From: Phragmites australis
Lineage: Eukaryota; Streptophyta; Magnoliopsida; Poales; Poaceae
Reading direction: 5' to 3'
NCBI RefSeq assembly: GCF_958298935.1
Contig: NC_084922.1
Span: 2,730,501 to 2,794,500 of the forward strand
Length of the DNA: 64,000 nt
Shown in pieces: positions 1 through 11,539 of the stretch (position 1 is its first letter; each line of letters opens with the position of its first letter). Under the pieces are notes generated by a model, which did no database searches, was not told the origin of the DNA, and saw only the letters and a program-made list of their open reading frames with translations. Position numbers and translations under genes: made by a program.

Positions 1-54
1 ATGTTGCCTCACAACCCAAGCTTTGGTCTGCCCTGGATTCTCTTCAAGTAACAT

Positions 55-840
55 CTACTTGTACTCATTGACATATTGGCACACTTCGCTCATTTGTTGC
101 AACATGAGAAAATGAGCTTGGTCGTATGCCATCAGATCAGGAGTTATTGACATCTTCTCCAGAACCCCTACACCTACGAGCCTCCCCTCATGGCAAGACT
201 TAGGCACGTCAATTGAGTTATTTGGGTTAATGTAATCAACATACCACTCCAATGCCTTATCCGTCAGGTAACTCTGTATGATGCATCCCTTAGAAAATAC
301 TCGATTCCTTACGTACGACTTGAGAACACCCATATATCTCTCATATGGAAACTTTTGATGCAGGATTATGAGGTCAATGTAGTGTATCTCTTTCACAAGG
401 TGAGCAGTGAAATGCACCATGATATCGAAAAAGGATGGTGGGAAATACATCTAAAAAATATATAGTGTCTCAAAGTGTCTTTTTTCTAGCTCCTCCAGCG
501 AGTCTGGATCGAGCTCCTTTTGCTCAACTGCATTGAAGGAAAAGCACAGGCTTATGATAGCCTCACAAACCTTAACTGGGATGATGTTCCTAATAGCTAT
601 TGTAAGCAGTGACATCATCATCACATGGCAATCATGGGACTTCATCATGGTGAAATTCATTTTCAGCTCTTTCACTGAAACAAGTCTTGCGATGTTGGAC
701 GAGTAATAGGAGGGAACTTTCACATTGTGTAAGAACCCGTAGAATTCTTTTTTCTCATTCTTGGAGAGAGTGATAGCTGCTGGTGGTAGGTATTTTTCTT
801 TGTCCGTATTATGTGTATGGAGCTCCGGCCTTAAGCCCAT
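55..840 (-). pseudogene. TNP2 transposase C-terminal region (DUF4218-like), broken
   Basis: Two adjacent minus-strand reading frames (840-451 and 450-55) together give the conserved C-terminal block of grass TNP2 transposases. The first holds GLRPELH, YLPPAAITLS, a VPSYYSSNIARLVS stretch and MKSHDCHVMM. The second continues with YFPPSFFDIMVHF, HLVKEIHYIDLI and YPYERYMGVLKSYVRN-like spacing, then EGRLVG. A stop codon at the frame boundary (about 451) separates them. The closely similar blocks at 9040-10306 and 24368-24784 confirm the family inside this window. Non-functional fragment. Confidence 0.8.
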
Positions 841-1365
841 TTCTTCAAGGTCAGCTCGTGCATTCTCATATCCTTTCTTTTCCCTTCATTTGGAGCAATA
901 TATCGATCAGACTCTCGCAGATATTCTTATTGTCGATAGAGTGATGAACATCTAATTTTTTCCAATATTCTAGCTTGAATAGTATTGATTTCTTGTTCCA
1001 CATTCCTTTTTTTCTTTATCCTTGGAGGATCATTTTCGCTTGCTAAGGATAACATTGATATTTTTAACCTGATTGTGGACATCTTCCTTGTTGAAATGCC
1101 TTGGAGATAACGCTTTCTCCGTTGTGCCATCGAACTGCTTGTCCATGTTTCAGTATGAGTGCTTCCTAGGAAGGAAGCGTTGATGCTGCATGTACACTAT
1201 TTTCTTTAAGTTGTTCAAACTCAAACTGCATGTGTCATCTAAGTAATAGGGACAAGCTTCACCTTTTCTTTTGCTTTGACCTGACAAGTTATGAAGTGCT
1301 GGCAGATCATTGATGGTGACAAATAACATCGCGTGTAAGGTAAAGTACTCTTGCTTGTACTGATC

Positions 1366-1617
1366 CTAAACCTCGACGCTTTCCAACCAGATTTTCTTAA
1401 GATCGTCGACTAAAGGCCTGAGGTATACATCGATATCGTTGTTAGGTTGTTTCACTCCTGATATTAAGATCGACAACATAATATATTTTTGATTGTTACA
1501 AAACCAGGGTGGAAGGTTGTCGATCGACAATACAATAGGCCAGGTGCTATGTGAGGTACTCATATTACCAAATGGATTCATATCATCTATGCTTATAGCA
1601 AACCTAATATTTCTCAA
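1366..1617 (-). pseudogene. TNP2 transposase core fragment
   Basis: An 83-residue minus-strand frame contains MNPFGNMSTSHSTWP, NLPPWFC, YIMLSILISG and NNDIDVYLRPLVDDLKKIW. These are hallmark segments of the Transposase_21 core of CACTA TNP2 proteins. It sits in the expected order between the N-terminal fragment (2901-2446) and the C-terminal block (840-55). The flanking coding sequence is interrupted by stops and by a nested foldback repeat. Confidence 0.8.
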
Positions 1618-2149
1618 TTCTTCAGCGAACCAATCAAATGTGGAATCAATGGTTCACCACTGAAAGGAATCCACCAGGTGTCGCATCATTGCGTCGTTCT
1701 TACGACCCTCCTTATACCAATGCACCTATTGTGCTTTCTTTCTGTTAGCAAACAAACGCTTCAGATGCGGAATTACAGGAAAATACTACACCACCTTCCT
1801 AGGAGGCCATTTACTTTCTTACCCCATCCCCGTCACCACAGTCATTTGTATGCTTATATCGATGGGTTCCTTAAACGGGACATTGATCCAGCTCTACATA
1901 CTCTCCACGAATCAAGATACAATCCTGCTTATATGCATGCATTTTTGTATTTTCAATCTTAAAGGATAAATTATCTTCTTCGCGTCATAAACGCCCTCGG
2001 GTATCAAGTTTTCCTCCGGTAGCATGTCCCTTAGCAGATCCAACAATACTTTGAAACTCTTGTTAGTCCAACTATGGATTTCCTTCAGTTGTAGAAGCTT
2101 TAGATCCCTAAATATCTATGTGTACTTCTCCTTATAGTTAGACCATCCC

Positions 2150-2405
2150 CAACTATATTCCCTTCATTTCGTTCTCTTCCCGATTCCTTTCCCCGTTCCT
2201 ATTCTCTTTATTTTCTCTCATCTCCAACAGCTTCCCTTCGAAGGGAATCGCGAAGGGAAAGGAGAGAGAATCCCGTCCTGAAGGGAATGACCCTGAGAAT
2301 CCCGTCGTGAAGGAAACCGTGAAGGGAAACCGTTGGAGCGCTGAAGGGAACGAAAATCCCTTCACGACGGGATTTTCGTCCCCGAAGGGAATCCGTTGGG
2401 CTTAG
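2150..2405. repeat. Foldback (MITE-like) repeat, copy 1, nested in CACTA element
   Basis: A purine/pyrimidine-biased segment is dense in GAAGGGA and its complement. It contains a perfect 16-bp inverted repeat: AATCCCGTCGTGAAGG at 2298-2313 and its complement at 2359-2374, so it can fold back. A diverged copy in opposite orientation lies at about 20335-20610. It interrupts the TNP2 coding order between 2446 and 1617. The superfamily is not identified. Confidence 0.65.
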
Positions 2406-2445
2406 CCTTAGGATAAAGGAGCACCTTAGAATCTCGCACAAATTC

Positions 2446-2901
2446 CTAGAATTTAGCAAACTCACCACTATTATACTCGTCGTGCCGCTCGACATCTCGC
2501 ACCACCTGGTCCATATTCTCCACAAAATCCTCAAGATCATTATCATTAATACCTATTATGTCCTTATCCCTGATATCATGATCCATATCACTGGGTGTAA
2601 GTCCTTGATCCACACTGTTGGAATGGAGGCCCCGATCCATCTCTTCTTCGTTAAGACCTTCATCGCCATGTTTGTTCCAGCATATATAATTCTCTTTAAA
2701 TCCACATATGACCAAGTGTGCATGGACATTGTCTATTTTTAGGAACTTCTTAACATTCCTACAATCGCGATATGGACAATACATTGTTGTTTTACCATGA
2801 TCTTTCATATTCACCAAAGCAACACTCATGAAATACTTCACCCTGCTCAGGTACTCCGAACAAGACTGAGTCTCAAGGTACATCCAACTTCTGTCCACCA
2901 T
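2446..2901 (-). pseudogene. TNP2 N-terminal transposase-associated domain fragment
   Basis: This 151-residue frame starts MVDRSWMYLETQSCSEYL and holds the cysteine-rich pattern YCPYRDCRN, then HLVICGFKENYICWNKHGD, followed by an acidic linker. That is the transposase-associated domain found at the N-terminus of CACTA TNP2 proteins, a presumed zinc-binding DNA-contact module. It is the first exon-like piece of the minus-strand element. The same domain recurs at 7712-8224 and about 22530-22900. It is separated from the core by the foldback repeat and stop codons. Confidence 0.8.
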
Positions 2902-3599
2902 CTACAATGTAAAAATATTCATTCTTCATTAACAATTATCTTAATTACGTGATTAAGCATGTGATTAAAAATTTCATACAATTACACTGGATTGTGGCAT
3001 CTCGCGGTAGATCGGACAAATCTAGTATCAAATCTAACATAAATACAACTCACTTGTACTAAGATTTTGAATAAAAATGCAAAATGGTCGATTACAACTT
3101 AAAACGCAAAAAAATCTACCAAATAGGAGTTAGAGGAGAAGAAAATATAGAGATACAAACCTTCAAAGACCTAGCAATAATTTAACTTCAAATCAATAAG
3201 ACATTAGAGAGTCTCTAATGGAAACCAAAAAATCGCCAAATCTACTATGCACGAAGTATTGTTGACTCCTGTAATGGTTGGGTGTGCACATTAGCTGATC
3301 AACTCTTATAGCAAAGCTAAGTCATCAGTGGTCATAAGATTATCTATCACTTATAGCTGGCTCAGAGAGACTCATCACCTATACTAAATCATAAGTGACA
3401 GGTCATAACATGACTCGTCACTTATAACTGCTACAGGTAGACCCATCACTTATAACTGGTGCACGAAGATCTGTCACTTATGGTCATTTCATAAGTGACG
3501 GGTGTAATTATGATTGTCACCAATGTGATAAATGACAGGTTATATTATTACCCGTCACTGATAATCTGTTATTAGTGACGGGACAAAATCCGATCCTAA

Positions 3600-4900
3600 C
3601 ATAAGACTATATAAATAAAAGATCATAGAAAGTTCTGTCACCAGAACGCATCTCTTTCATCTGTTTTTCACGTGATGAACCAAATTGGCTCCGATTGTTC
3701 AATCCATCAGCATGCTAGTTTACCAGGAGCTAACGGAGCCAAATCTGCCATCACGTAGGCACTAGGAAATTAGGATAAGCCAAAATCTCTCTTTGCAAGA
3801 TGCTTCAAGCTTGGCAATGGCGAAAAGCAACGAAAAATTCCTGCCGTACATCAAATATATACTTGGCAATGAGCGAGTATCAGTTTTGTTCCAGATAAAG
3901 GCGATGTCGATCGATCGAATTAACCCTTTTTGCTAAAAAAGTTTTGTTCCAAGGATGTGAGCACGTACAGCCCAAATTCTCTTGTGTGATGGCTAAGTAA
4001 AGTGGTAAACTATAGCAAGTGATGAATCGTATTCCCTTCTTGGGAATTTGTCTCTTTTTTGTTTTCTTTTCGAAGAAAAGGTTGGTAGGATTCCATGCAC
4101 AACATTTATTCTCTTATCGAGCGATCGAATACTTTATCTATGCAACATGGAGTTAAATTTATTTATTGACGATGCACGAACAATTAAGCAATTAAGCAAA
4201 CATTTTCACTCCAACATCGCCATCAAGAGAGGAGCAAATATAGCGATATTTTCTCTCTTCTTTACATGTCGTTATGGACACGTGGTGATATCTAGTGATC
4301 TCATACTTATCTGTCACCTTAATTTGGTCTGGACATGGTATATAGTGGTAGCTTCCAATTACTTTCCTTTTGGAGATGTATGGATAATATTGGATGCACT
4401 GCACTATCACACACTTTTCAAGAATTCGTGCAGTTCTGTGTTTTCTTCCCTTCCTTTCGCAAATATATTCCAGGTAGCGTATCGAGCACATTGGGGATCG
4501 AAGAGAGAATCCTTAACTAACACATTCGCAGATATACATGTACATACATATATATATATACATGTACATACATATACATATATATATTTTGCAGCGCGCA
4601 CTCTAGTTTAATCTTCATTCTTTTCTTTCTCATTTTACTATATATACAGCCATAGCATCTTTCGCCTGACCTAACCTAACTGCGACCCCACACTGCAAAT
4701 CAAGATGTTCTTGATCTCTACCCTACCTTTTGCCCCTTGCCTCCTCCATTATATCATCATCGATCATGATATCTACGAGAGGCTATTAGTAGTATATATT
4801 CACATATATAACATATGCATGCATGTCTTGTCTCCAACATCCATGTTTCATCTACCCCACACCATCAATATAAACCCCTTTGGCCCTTTCTAGCTAGCTT
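3600..4900. other. AT-rich intergenic DNA upstream of the FPF1-like gene
   Basis: No supportable gene was seen. The open frame at 4048-4611 has no recognisable domain and ends in simple-sequence DNA. An AT-rich alternating stretch made of TATA and TACATG units lies at about 4535-4590. A CTATATATACAGCC motif at 4639-4652 is repeated just upstream of the gene at 4907-4920, suggesting a partly duplicated promoter region. Confidence 0.5.
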
Positions 4901-4906
4901 CATGTT

Positions 4907-4916
4907 CTATATATAC
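4907..4916 (+). promoter_or_regulatory. Candidate TATA box of the FPF1-like gene
   Basis: CTATATATAC lies about 245 bp upstream of the start codon and just upstream of a pyrimidine-rich stretch and the CT tract. With a start site about 30 bp downstream, the 5' UTR would be roughly 215 bp and would include the CT tract. Inferred from position and consensus. Confidence 0.45.
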
Positions 4917-4960
4917 AGCCCTTGATCTCTCTCCCTTGCTCCCTCCATCCCAAGCTATAA

Positions 4961-5074
<114 letters not shown>

Positions 5075-5158
5075 CACATATATACCATCTATCTCTCTTT
5101 CAAGCTTGCTATTAGCTAGCTTGTTCAACGGAGAATTAAGGTCGTCGGGGAGATCATC

Positions 5159-5482
5159 ATGTCGGGGGTGTGGGTGTTCAAGAACGGCGTGGTGCGGCTG
5201 GTGGAGAACGGCGCGGCGGCCAGTGGCGAGGCGGTGCGGCGCCGGAAGGCGCTGGTGCACACGCCGAGCGGGCAGGTGGTGCGGTCGTACGCGGAGCTGG
5301 AGTCGGAGCTGCGGGCGCTGGGGTGGGAGCGCTACTACGAGGACCCGGCGCTGTACCAGTTCCACAAGCGCGGTTCCCTGGACCTCATCTCCCTCCCCAC
5401 CGACTTCAGCAGATTCTCCTCCGTCCACATGTACGACATCGTCGTCAAGAACAGAGATTCCTTCAGGGTCGTCGACATCTGA
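5159..5482 (+). CDS. FPF1-like protein (flowering promoting factor 1 / RAA1 family)
   Basis: Single-exon gene encoding 107 residues, close to the usual 105-125 of the family. It opens with the family signature [17 protein letters not shown] (1-17), then [33 protein letters not shown], and the conserved C-terminal block [12 protein letters not shown] and [17 protein letters not shown] variable Ala/Gly/Arg linker at about 18-29 is also typical. The start is fixed because the first residues match the family and the upstream DNA is non-coding. There is no signal peptide, membrane segment or enzymatic motif. Members act in flowering time, gibberellin response and, for rice RAA1, root growth; the role here is by homology. 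GC content is very high relative to the flanks, normal for a short grass gene. The gene is intact, with TATA-like and CT-rich elements upstream. Confidence 0.93.
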   Translation: MSGVWVFKNGVVRLVENGAAASGEAVRRRKALVHTPSGQVVRSYAELESELRALGWERYYEDPALYQFHKRGSLDLISLPTDFSRFSSVHMYDIVVKNRDSFRVVDI

Positions 5483-6830
5483 TCGAGTATCTAATCGCCT
5501 TCTTCATTATATTCTCTGATCGATCCATGCGTGCGTGCATGGCAATCTGATCGAGCTAATTATCAGTACGTACGTTGACTGCGGGCATGCATGCATGCAT
5601 GGATGCTTGTTCCAGCTTGGTGATCATCGATCGATCGATCGAGCTTGGTTTATTCAGTTGTTTTGAGTGCAGTGGCTATTAGTGTGACTACAGTAGTCGT
5701 CGTGAGTGTGAGGTTACTACATATGTTTTACTTAATTTCTGATGTAATTGCGTGTTACATGCATGCATGCACGGATATGCATGCGTGATTAGTGAGTTCA
5801 ATTTGGTAGCAGTGCGACTGAATCAGTCACATGTGGTTTCTGGTGTATATATATATACATGTGAGCTAGTGATCTTAATCTGGGAGTGTGTGAGAACTAA
5901 GAATATCATCGGTTCTGATGTAAATTGCTATGTTGTGTTCGGGGATAGCCCAGATAGCTCAAGAATAGGCCCATACAAAGATTTAGCTTAACTATATGTA
6001 ATAGTGCAAATCGTAATTCATGTATCTCACCAAGTACAAGAGCAAGATTTACTCATCTCCCCACTCATATATATAAGTTTTTTCTAACAACTGTGTTATG
6101 ATTTAGATCTTAACAGTACATTTATATAAATTTGTAATGGTATATATGTTTTTTTATAGCTGAATTGACACCGTTAAGAGCACTTAACGGAATGGAGGTA
6201 AACAAAATCCTTAGATTGAAAAGACGAGAGCAAAATCACAAAGTCTGAAAAGTAGAGAAAATCATAATTAAACTCCAAAATAGAGGTAAGAACACAATTG
6301 CTCCCAGTCCGGGGCAATGGGAAGAGTTATATATGAGATCACGAATTTAATCTGGTCCAATTTCATTAGTTTCTCGGTTAATTTTTGTCCTCGAGAATGT
6401 AACAAGTTAGCACACGCTCCAGCAGCAATGAGTTGTAAGTGCCCTCATCAAACCGACCTACAATGGACGGTGCGCCAGCAGGCGTGGAGGACCTGGTGGC
6501 CAGCGATATTAAGTCATTGGTTTAATGGAATTTTATTCCACTAAAAAAGATTCATCGATTCGCGCAAAACATAGAAAATACACGTAAGTGTTGTAGGAAT
6601 GTCCTCTGCCGCCTCGTCCCCACGGCTATTCAGCGTGCCTCCCATGATCTCTCTCTAAACCCGAAAATTGCAGGGAGCTCACCAGAGCCTAGGTCCTAAT
6701 CCCAATCCCTCAAACTCTAACCTGAGCTCCCTGGAGATGGAGAAGAAACCTCGTCGAAAGGAGAAAAGATAAAGAGGTGAAAAAAAGAAAATTTAGGTGA
6801 GGAATTTACTATAAAAAAACTATTTTTCGA
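5483..6830. other. 3' flank of FPF1-like gene and AT-rich intergenic DNA
   Basis: The stretch contains GATC-rich and CATGCATG-rich short repeats (about 5585-5640 and 5760-5785) in the presumed 3' UTR. Past about 6000 I see only AT-rich DNA. Open frames here (5752-5991, 6317-6544) have no recognisable domain and are probably chance. Confidence 0.5.
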
Positions 6831-7711
6831 GACACGTTTTATTTTTACATGCAGTTCATATGATAAACCATTTGAGTATTCGGTTGCGGCTCCGTGCGAA
6901 TGTGAACCGCATGTGAAAACTGATTTCCACAGGCGGTTCATATAAGGAAACGTATGTGAATATAGCTCTATTTTCACATGCGGTTCACATAAGAAATCGT
7001 CTCGAAAAATATCCATTTTAACAAGCGATTTCTTATATGAATCACTTGTAGAAATATAGCTATTTTTCACAGGCGGTTCATATTAGGAACCGTATGTGAA
7101 AATATCTCCATAAATAATGCATGTCCTTAGGGAGCTCGATTCAGACTGAGCTCACTGTTGTTCGAACAGTGCAGCTCAAGAGGCGGCCGCGAAATTTGAA
7201 AACAAAGGGGAAGGTTTTGTTTTTGAATTCCTTGGAGAAGACATCTAAGGTAAGAGTATCTCATCCCTAGGGTGTATCTTTTTGAAATATAGATTTAGAT
7301 TTATGGCTTATTTATGGTTTGAATATGTTCTAAAGTGCTCATAGTTCTAGCCATTTGAATCCTTAAATTAGGTAATTTTTGTGTCAATATTGATTCTATT
7401 GTGTAGATTCACATGATTCTAGTATTATATTTCAAAAATGTAACTTCAATTTGATGTTTTTAAGCCTCTAGGAGGTTTTATCATGACTGAGGATTTTTTT
7501 ATCTAGTTCTAGATCTAGATGTAGAGGGAGAGAGAGAGTAATGAATCCATATTGTTTTGAGCTACAAATTTACATCAATATAGATTCAATTGTGTAGATA
7601 TATTATAATCATAATATGTCCAATTTTTTCTATATATTTTTTAAAAAATTTATTATGATTTTATTATTAATTAATTAATTTATGTATCTAATTTTGTGGT
7701 TGAAGTTAAAG

Positions 7712-8224
7712 ATGGATCAAGCATGGATATACGATACGGCAAGACATGGAGAAATATACATCAAAGGACTTTCTGTTTTTATTGAAGTTGGCGAGAAGGA
7801 TGCTTTGACTAAGAAGACAAAGAAAAAATATTTTCCATGTTCTCGCTGCAAGAACCAGAAATTATGGATCAAATCAAGCATAATCAAATCACACTTGATC
7901 TTAAGAGATTCTGTTGAGAATTACACATGTTGGTACAATCACGACGAACAATGTACAAGCGAACTAAATGACGACATCGCTGCTGATGAAGTGGATGGTG
8001 ATGATGAGGGAGTCGACGGCGACACTGATGTTATTGTGGCTGATGATACTGGTTTCAATCTGGAGGAAATATTGTGCCATGCAGAACCGCATGTTTTAAG
8101 GGACATGAGAGGTTTAGATAACTTTAAAACGTTACAGAAGACACCAAATGAACTTTTGTATGAGGACTCGAGGGGTTGTGATAAGAAGTTTACAGTGTTA
8201 CATTCGGTGCTTAAACAAGGTTGA
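7712..8224 (+). pseudogene. TNP2 N-terminal transposase-associated domain
   Basis: From the in-frame ATG at 7712 the protein starts MDQAWIYDTARHGEIYI. It shows the domain pattern YFPCSRCKNQKLW, then IKSHLILRDSVENYTCWYNHDE, then an acidic stretch with many Asp residues and LHSVLKQG. The domain is the presumed DNA-contact module of CACTA TNP2. The frame stops at 8222-8224; the downstream core (about 8228-9040) is readable only with several frameshifts, so the protein is not intact. Confidence 0.8.
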
Positions 8225-8227
8225 AGG

Positions 8228-10306
8228 CCAGCAATGGATAGTTTGATAAGAGTTTCTCGGATCTATTGAGTCTCTTGACAAACATGCTTCCGAAGGCTAA
8301 CCCCTTGCCCACCACCACTTATCAGGTGAAGAAGCTTATTTGCCTGTTGTCATTAGATGTAAAAAAAAATGCACGAGTGTCCAAACCACTGTGTCCTTAA
8401 CCATAAAGAGTACGAAGCCATGGATAGATGCCCAATATCCAATGCAAGTCGGTACAAGAGGAATGATGATTGTGAGGATGAAGATGCTTCCGCCAACGCG
8501 AAGAAGAATAAGAGAATGCTGGTCGTGAAGAAAAATACACTTCTTTCAATGCGGAGAAGAAGAGAAAAAGTCTTGCCATGGTGATGTGGTACCTGCCAGT
8601 AATCTCCCGCTTGTAGCGTTTGTACTCGAACTCTACGGACTCTGAATTGATGCGTTTGCATTTCGATAAGCGCAAGAAGAATGAAACTAAGCTTCGACAC
8701 CCCCTGATGCTAGCCGATGGAGAAAGTTCGATGTCATGTATCCATATTTCGTTGAAGAACCAAGAAATGTAAGGTTCGCGTTGAGTACTGATGGAATGAA
8801 TTTTTTTCGGTGACATAAGCACCTCACATAGCACTTGGCCAGTAATCCTGGCCATCGACAAACTTTCTCTATAGCTATGCATGAAGCGTAAGTACTTTAT
8901 GCTGTCCATTCTTATCCAAGGACCGAAACAATCTAGCAATGATATAGATGTATTTCTAAAACTATTGATGGAAGATATGGCGAAGCTGTGGAATGATGGG
9001 GTCCGGGTGTGGGATGAGTTCTGATGACAGTACTTTACGTTGAAAGCCATAATTTTTGTTACCATCAATGATTATCCCACCTTTTTTTCCCTATTGGGAC
9101 ATATTAAAGAGAAGCAAGGATGTGTAGTGTGCTTGGATGAAACCGCGCATGTGTACCTTCTGTACTCACAGAAGGTAGTGTACACGCGACACCAACGATA
9201 CTTATTCAAAACTCATAGATACCGCAAGATGAAGCAATATTTTGGCAACACGATTGAACAAGGTATTAGCCCAAAACCTCACAGTGGGGCACTAGTGTTT
9301 GAAATGGTTAGGAGCATCAATGTTGTTTTTGGGAAGTCGCCAAAGGGTAAAAAGAGGAAGAAAAGTGAGACGCTGACCGGCATGCTATGGAAGAAGATGT
9401 CGATTTTCTTTAAGTATTTTCTCTACTGGAAGGACTTGGGCGTTCACCGTAGCATTGATGTTATGCACATTGAGAAGAATGTGTGGGATAGCATCCTTGG
9501 CATCTTAATGAACATACCAGGCAAGACAAAGGATGGAATCAAGTCACGTAAGGACTTGTTGTATTTTGGAATCAGGCCAGAGCTACACCCTGAAGATATA
9601 CCAAATGGGAAACACTATCTTCCCCCAGCTAGCTACTCTCTGACACTTGAGGATAAAAAGGCATCGTGCAAGTGCTTACGTGGGGTGAGAGTCCCGACTG
9701 ATTACTCATCCAACATCAAGAAACTAGTCTCGATAAAAGATTTGAAGCTAATCGGCATGAAGTTTCATGATCATCATGTGATGATGGTGCAGATGCTTCC
9801 TATTACAATTAGGGGTATCAAGCCAGGATACATAAAGGTGGTCATCACACAGTTGTATCACTTCTTTAACGCAATTGCTCAGAGGGTGATCGATGCTAAA
9901 AAATCGGGTGCTCTACATAGTTACTTGGTAGGGACTCTATGCCAACTTGAGATGTGCTTCCCTCCATCCTTTCGATGTCATGGTACACCTCTTGGTTCAT
10001 ATAGTGAATGAGATAATTGCACTGGGCCATATGTTCTTACATCATATTTATGTGTTTGAGTGGTACATAGGCATTCTCAAGGGCTATGTACGAAATTGTG
10101 CTCACCCGGAAGGTTCCATGATCGAGGGCTACAATATCGAGGAAGTCGTTGAGTGTTGCATCGATTACCTAAAAGACACTAATCCGATTGGTGTACTTAT
10201 ATCTCGATATGAGGGGAGGTTGTCTGGGAGAGGGACCAAAGGGAAGAAAAGATTCATCGATCATGACTACAAAGCAGTGAAAGAAGCACATTTCAACATC
10301 TTGTAG
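8228..10306 (+). pseudogene. TNP2 transposase core and C-terminal region, frameshifted
   Basis: Between 8228 and 9040 scattered plus-strand pieces such as PYFVEEPRNVRFALSTDGM match the transposase core in changing frames. From 9040 a long frame (323 aa) gives FVTINDYPTFFSLLG, GCVVCLDETAHVYL, YTRHQRYLF, HRSIDVMHIEKNV, GIRPELHPED, YLPPASYSLT and VPTDYSSNIKKLVS. Near 9950-10010 a frameshift moves the reading to 9947-10306 (HPFDVMVHLLVHIVNEI, WYIGILKGYVRN, YEGRLSGRG). The domain order equals that of TNP2. At least two frameshifts make it non-functional. Confidence 0.8.
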
Positions 10307-10470
10307 CAGCTCCAGATAGTGGCACCATATGTTGAGCAACACCTGAATTAGCTTCACATAGAAAATCAAGGCCGCTCACGTGATTGAATTTTGAAAAAGC
10401 ACAAGCGTCGCTTCACCACATGGTTCAAGAACCAAAACCTTCCAGATGGTGAATCCATAGATAAAAAAGT

Positions 10471-10980
10471 ATGAAAATGTTTGCTTATGGCCCATCAAAT
10501 TTAGTTATGTCATGGCAAGCGTATGACATTAATGGGTATACATTTTATACAAAAGCAAAGGACAAGAAAAGCACAGCCCAAAACAGCAGCATTCAGATAG
10601 AAGCCTATAACACAGAAGGGGAGGAAAATATCACCTACTATGAGTTCATAGATGAAATATGAGAACTCGACTATGGAGTGAATCTGCAGATCTCCGTCTT
10701 TTGGTGCAAATGGATCAAACACCCTAATGGCGTGGTGGTGGATAACTACGGGTTCACAACTGTCGACCTCAACATTGTAGGTCACAAAGATGACCCACGG
10801 GTACTCATTAATCACATTGCACAGATTTTCTTTATAAACGACCCCGCGAATGAAAAGAAGCACATAGTTGTTGACGGAAAACAAAGAATTGCCGGAGTTG
10901 ACAATGTGGAGGATGAGGAAGAATACAGTCAATTCGACGATGTGCCACCTTTGAGAGATCAGATAAGATCAAATTTGTAG
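10471..10980 (+). pseudogene. TNP2 C-terminal DUF4216-like region
   Basis: Two plus-strand frames (10471-10662 and 10678-10980) separated by a stop at about 10661 form the DUF4216-type tail of TNP2 proteins. Recognisable pieces are GYTFYTKAKDKKST, then YGVNLQISVFWCKW-like order, GFTTVDLN, DDPRVLINHIAQIFFINDP and an acidic end. Degenerate but in the expected position after the core. Confidence 0.7.
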
Positions 10981-11539
10981 AAACAACATTCGATAGATGT
11001 GTGATGTCCTACATTCACCTTGATAGAATAAGAAAAACAGTTCAAAGTAAATAGTGCCATGTTAGGTAACTTAATTTTCAGTGCGATTTTCATGTCATGC
11101 AATTTTCTTTTTCAATATGACATACATGTTATGTAACTTAATACTGAGGGCTTGTATGGGGTACTAAAATGCTTTAATTAATATACGAGATTGTATTAAG
11201 GATGTAGTAAATATATGCATATAGAATAATTTTACCAAAAAATTAAAAAAAAATATTTAAAACTATTTTCACAGACGGTTAATTGAGTCAACTGCCTGTG
11301 AAAATTATTTCTACAGACGATTGGCTTAAGAAACCGCCATATTTAAAACGATTTTCACATGTGGTTCATTGAGTCAACCGTCTGTAAAAATTATTTCTAC
11401 AAATGTTTGACTGGTTTCTTAAACCAACTGTCTGTAGAAATAATTTCTACGTACGATTAGCTTAAGAAATCTATGTGAAAATGTATTTTCACATATAATT
11501 TTTTAAATTAACTGTCCATAAAAAATACATTATATATAT

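Larger units (their letters stand above)
1..3600 (-). mobile_element. Decayed CACTA (En/Spm) element with TNP2-type transposase, truncated by window start
   Basis: Minus-strand fragments appear in the order expected of a TNP2 transposase gene: an N-terminal transposase-associated domain (2901-2446), a transposase core fragment (1617-1366) and a C-terminal region (840-55). Stops and frameshifts separate them, so no intact product is possible. From about 3290 to 3600 the same short motif built on GTGACGGG and its complement recurs, which resembles the subterminal repeats of CACTA elements. No clear CACTA terminus or 3-bp duplication was found, so the right edge is approximate; the left edge lies outside the window. 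The family is known for cut-and-paste transposition; the state of this copy is inferred from the breaks. Confidence 0.75.
6830..11530 (+). mobile_element. Decayed CACTA (En/Spm) element with TNP2 transposase
   Basis: Two blocks of the same short motif (forms of TTTTCACAxGCGGTTCA and its complement, with ACCGTATGTGAAAAT) lie at about 6830-7100 and 11260-11520. They bracket a plus-strand TNP2-like gene. This is the subterminal-repeat layout of CACTA elements. Clear CACTA termini and a target-site duplication were not identified, so edges are approximate. The transposase is broken in several places (see separate entries). It lies between the FPF1-like gene and the RALF cluster. Confidence 0.75.

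Noticed and set aside
3670..3756. Short imperfect inverted repeat (arms 3670-3693 and 3734-3756) considered as a microRNA hairpin
   Set aside because: Only two short paired blocks of 8-9 bp separated by mismatches and a 40-nt loop; no match to a microRNA family I know.
8397..9068. 223-residue minus-strand open frame inside the second CACTA element
   Set aside because: It lies antisense to the TNP2 core, whose plus-strand pieces (for example EEPRNVRFALSTDGM) are recognisable; the minus-strand product has no domain.
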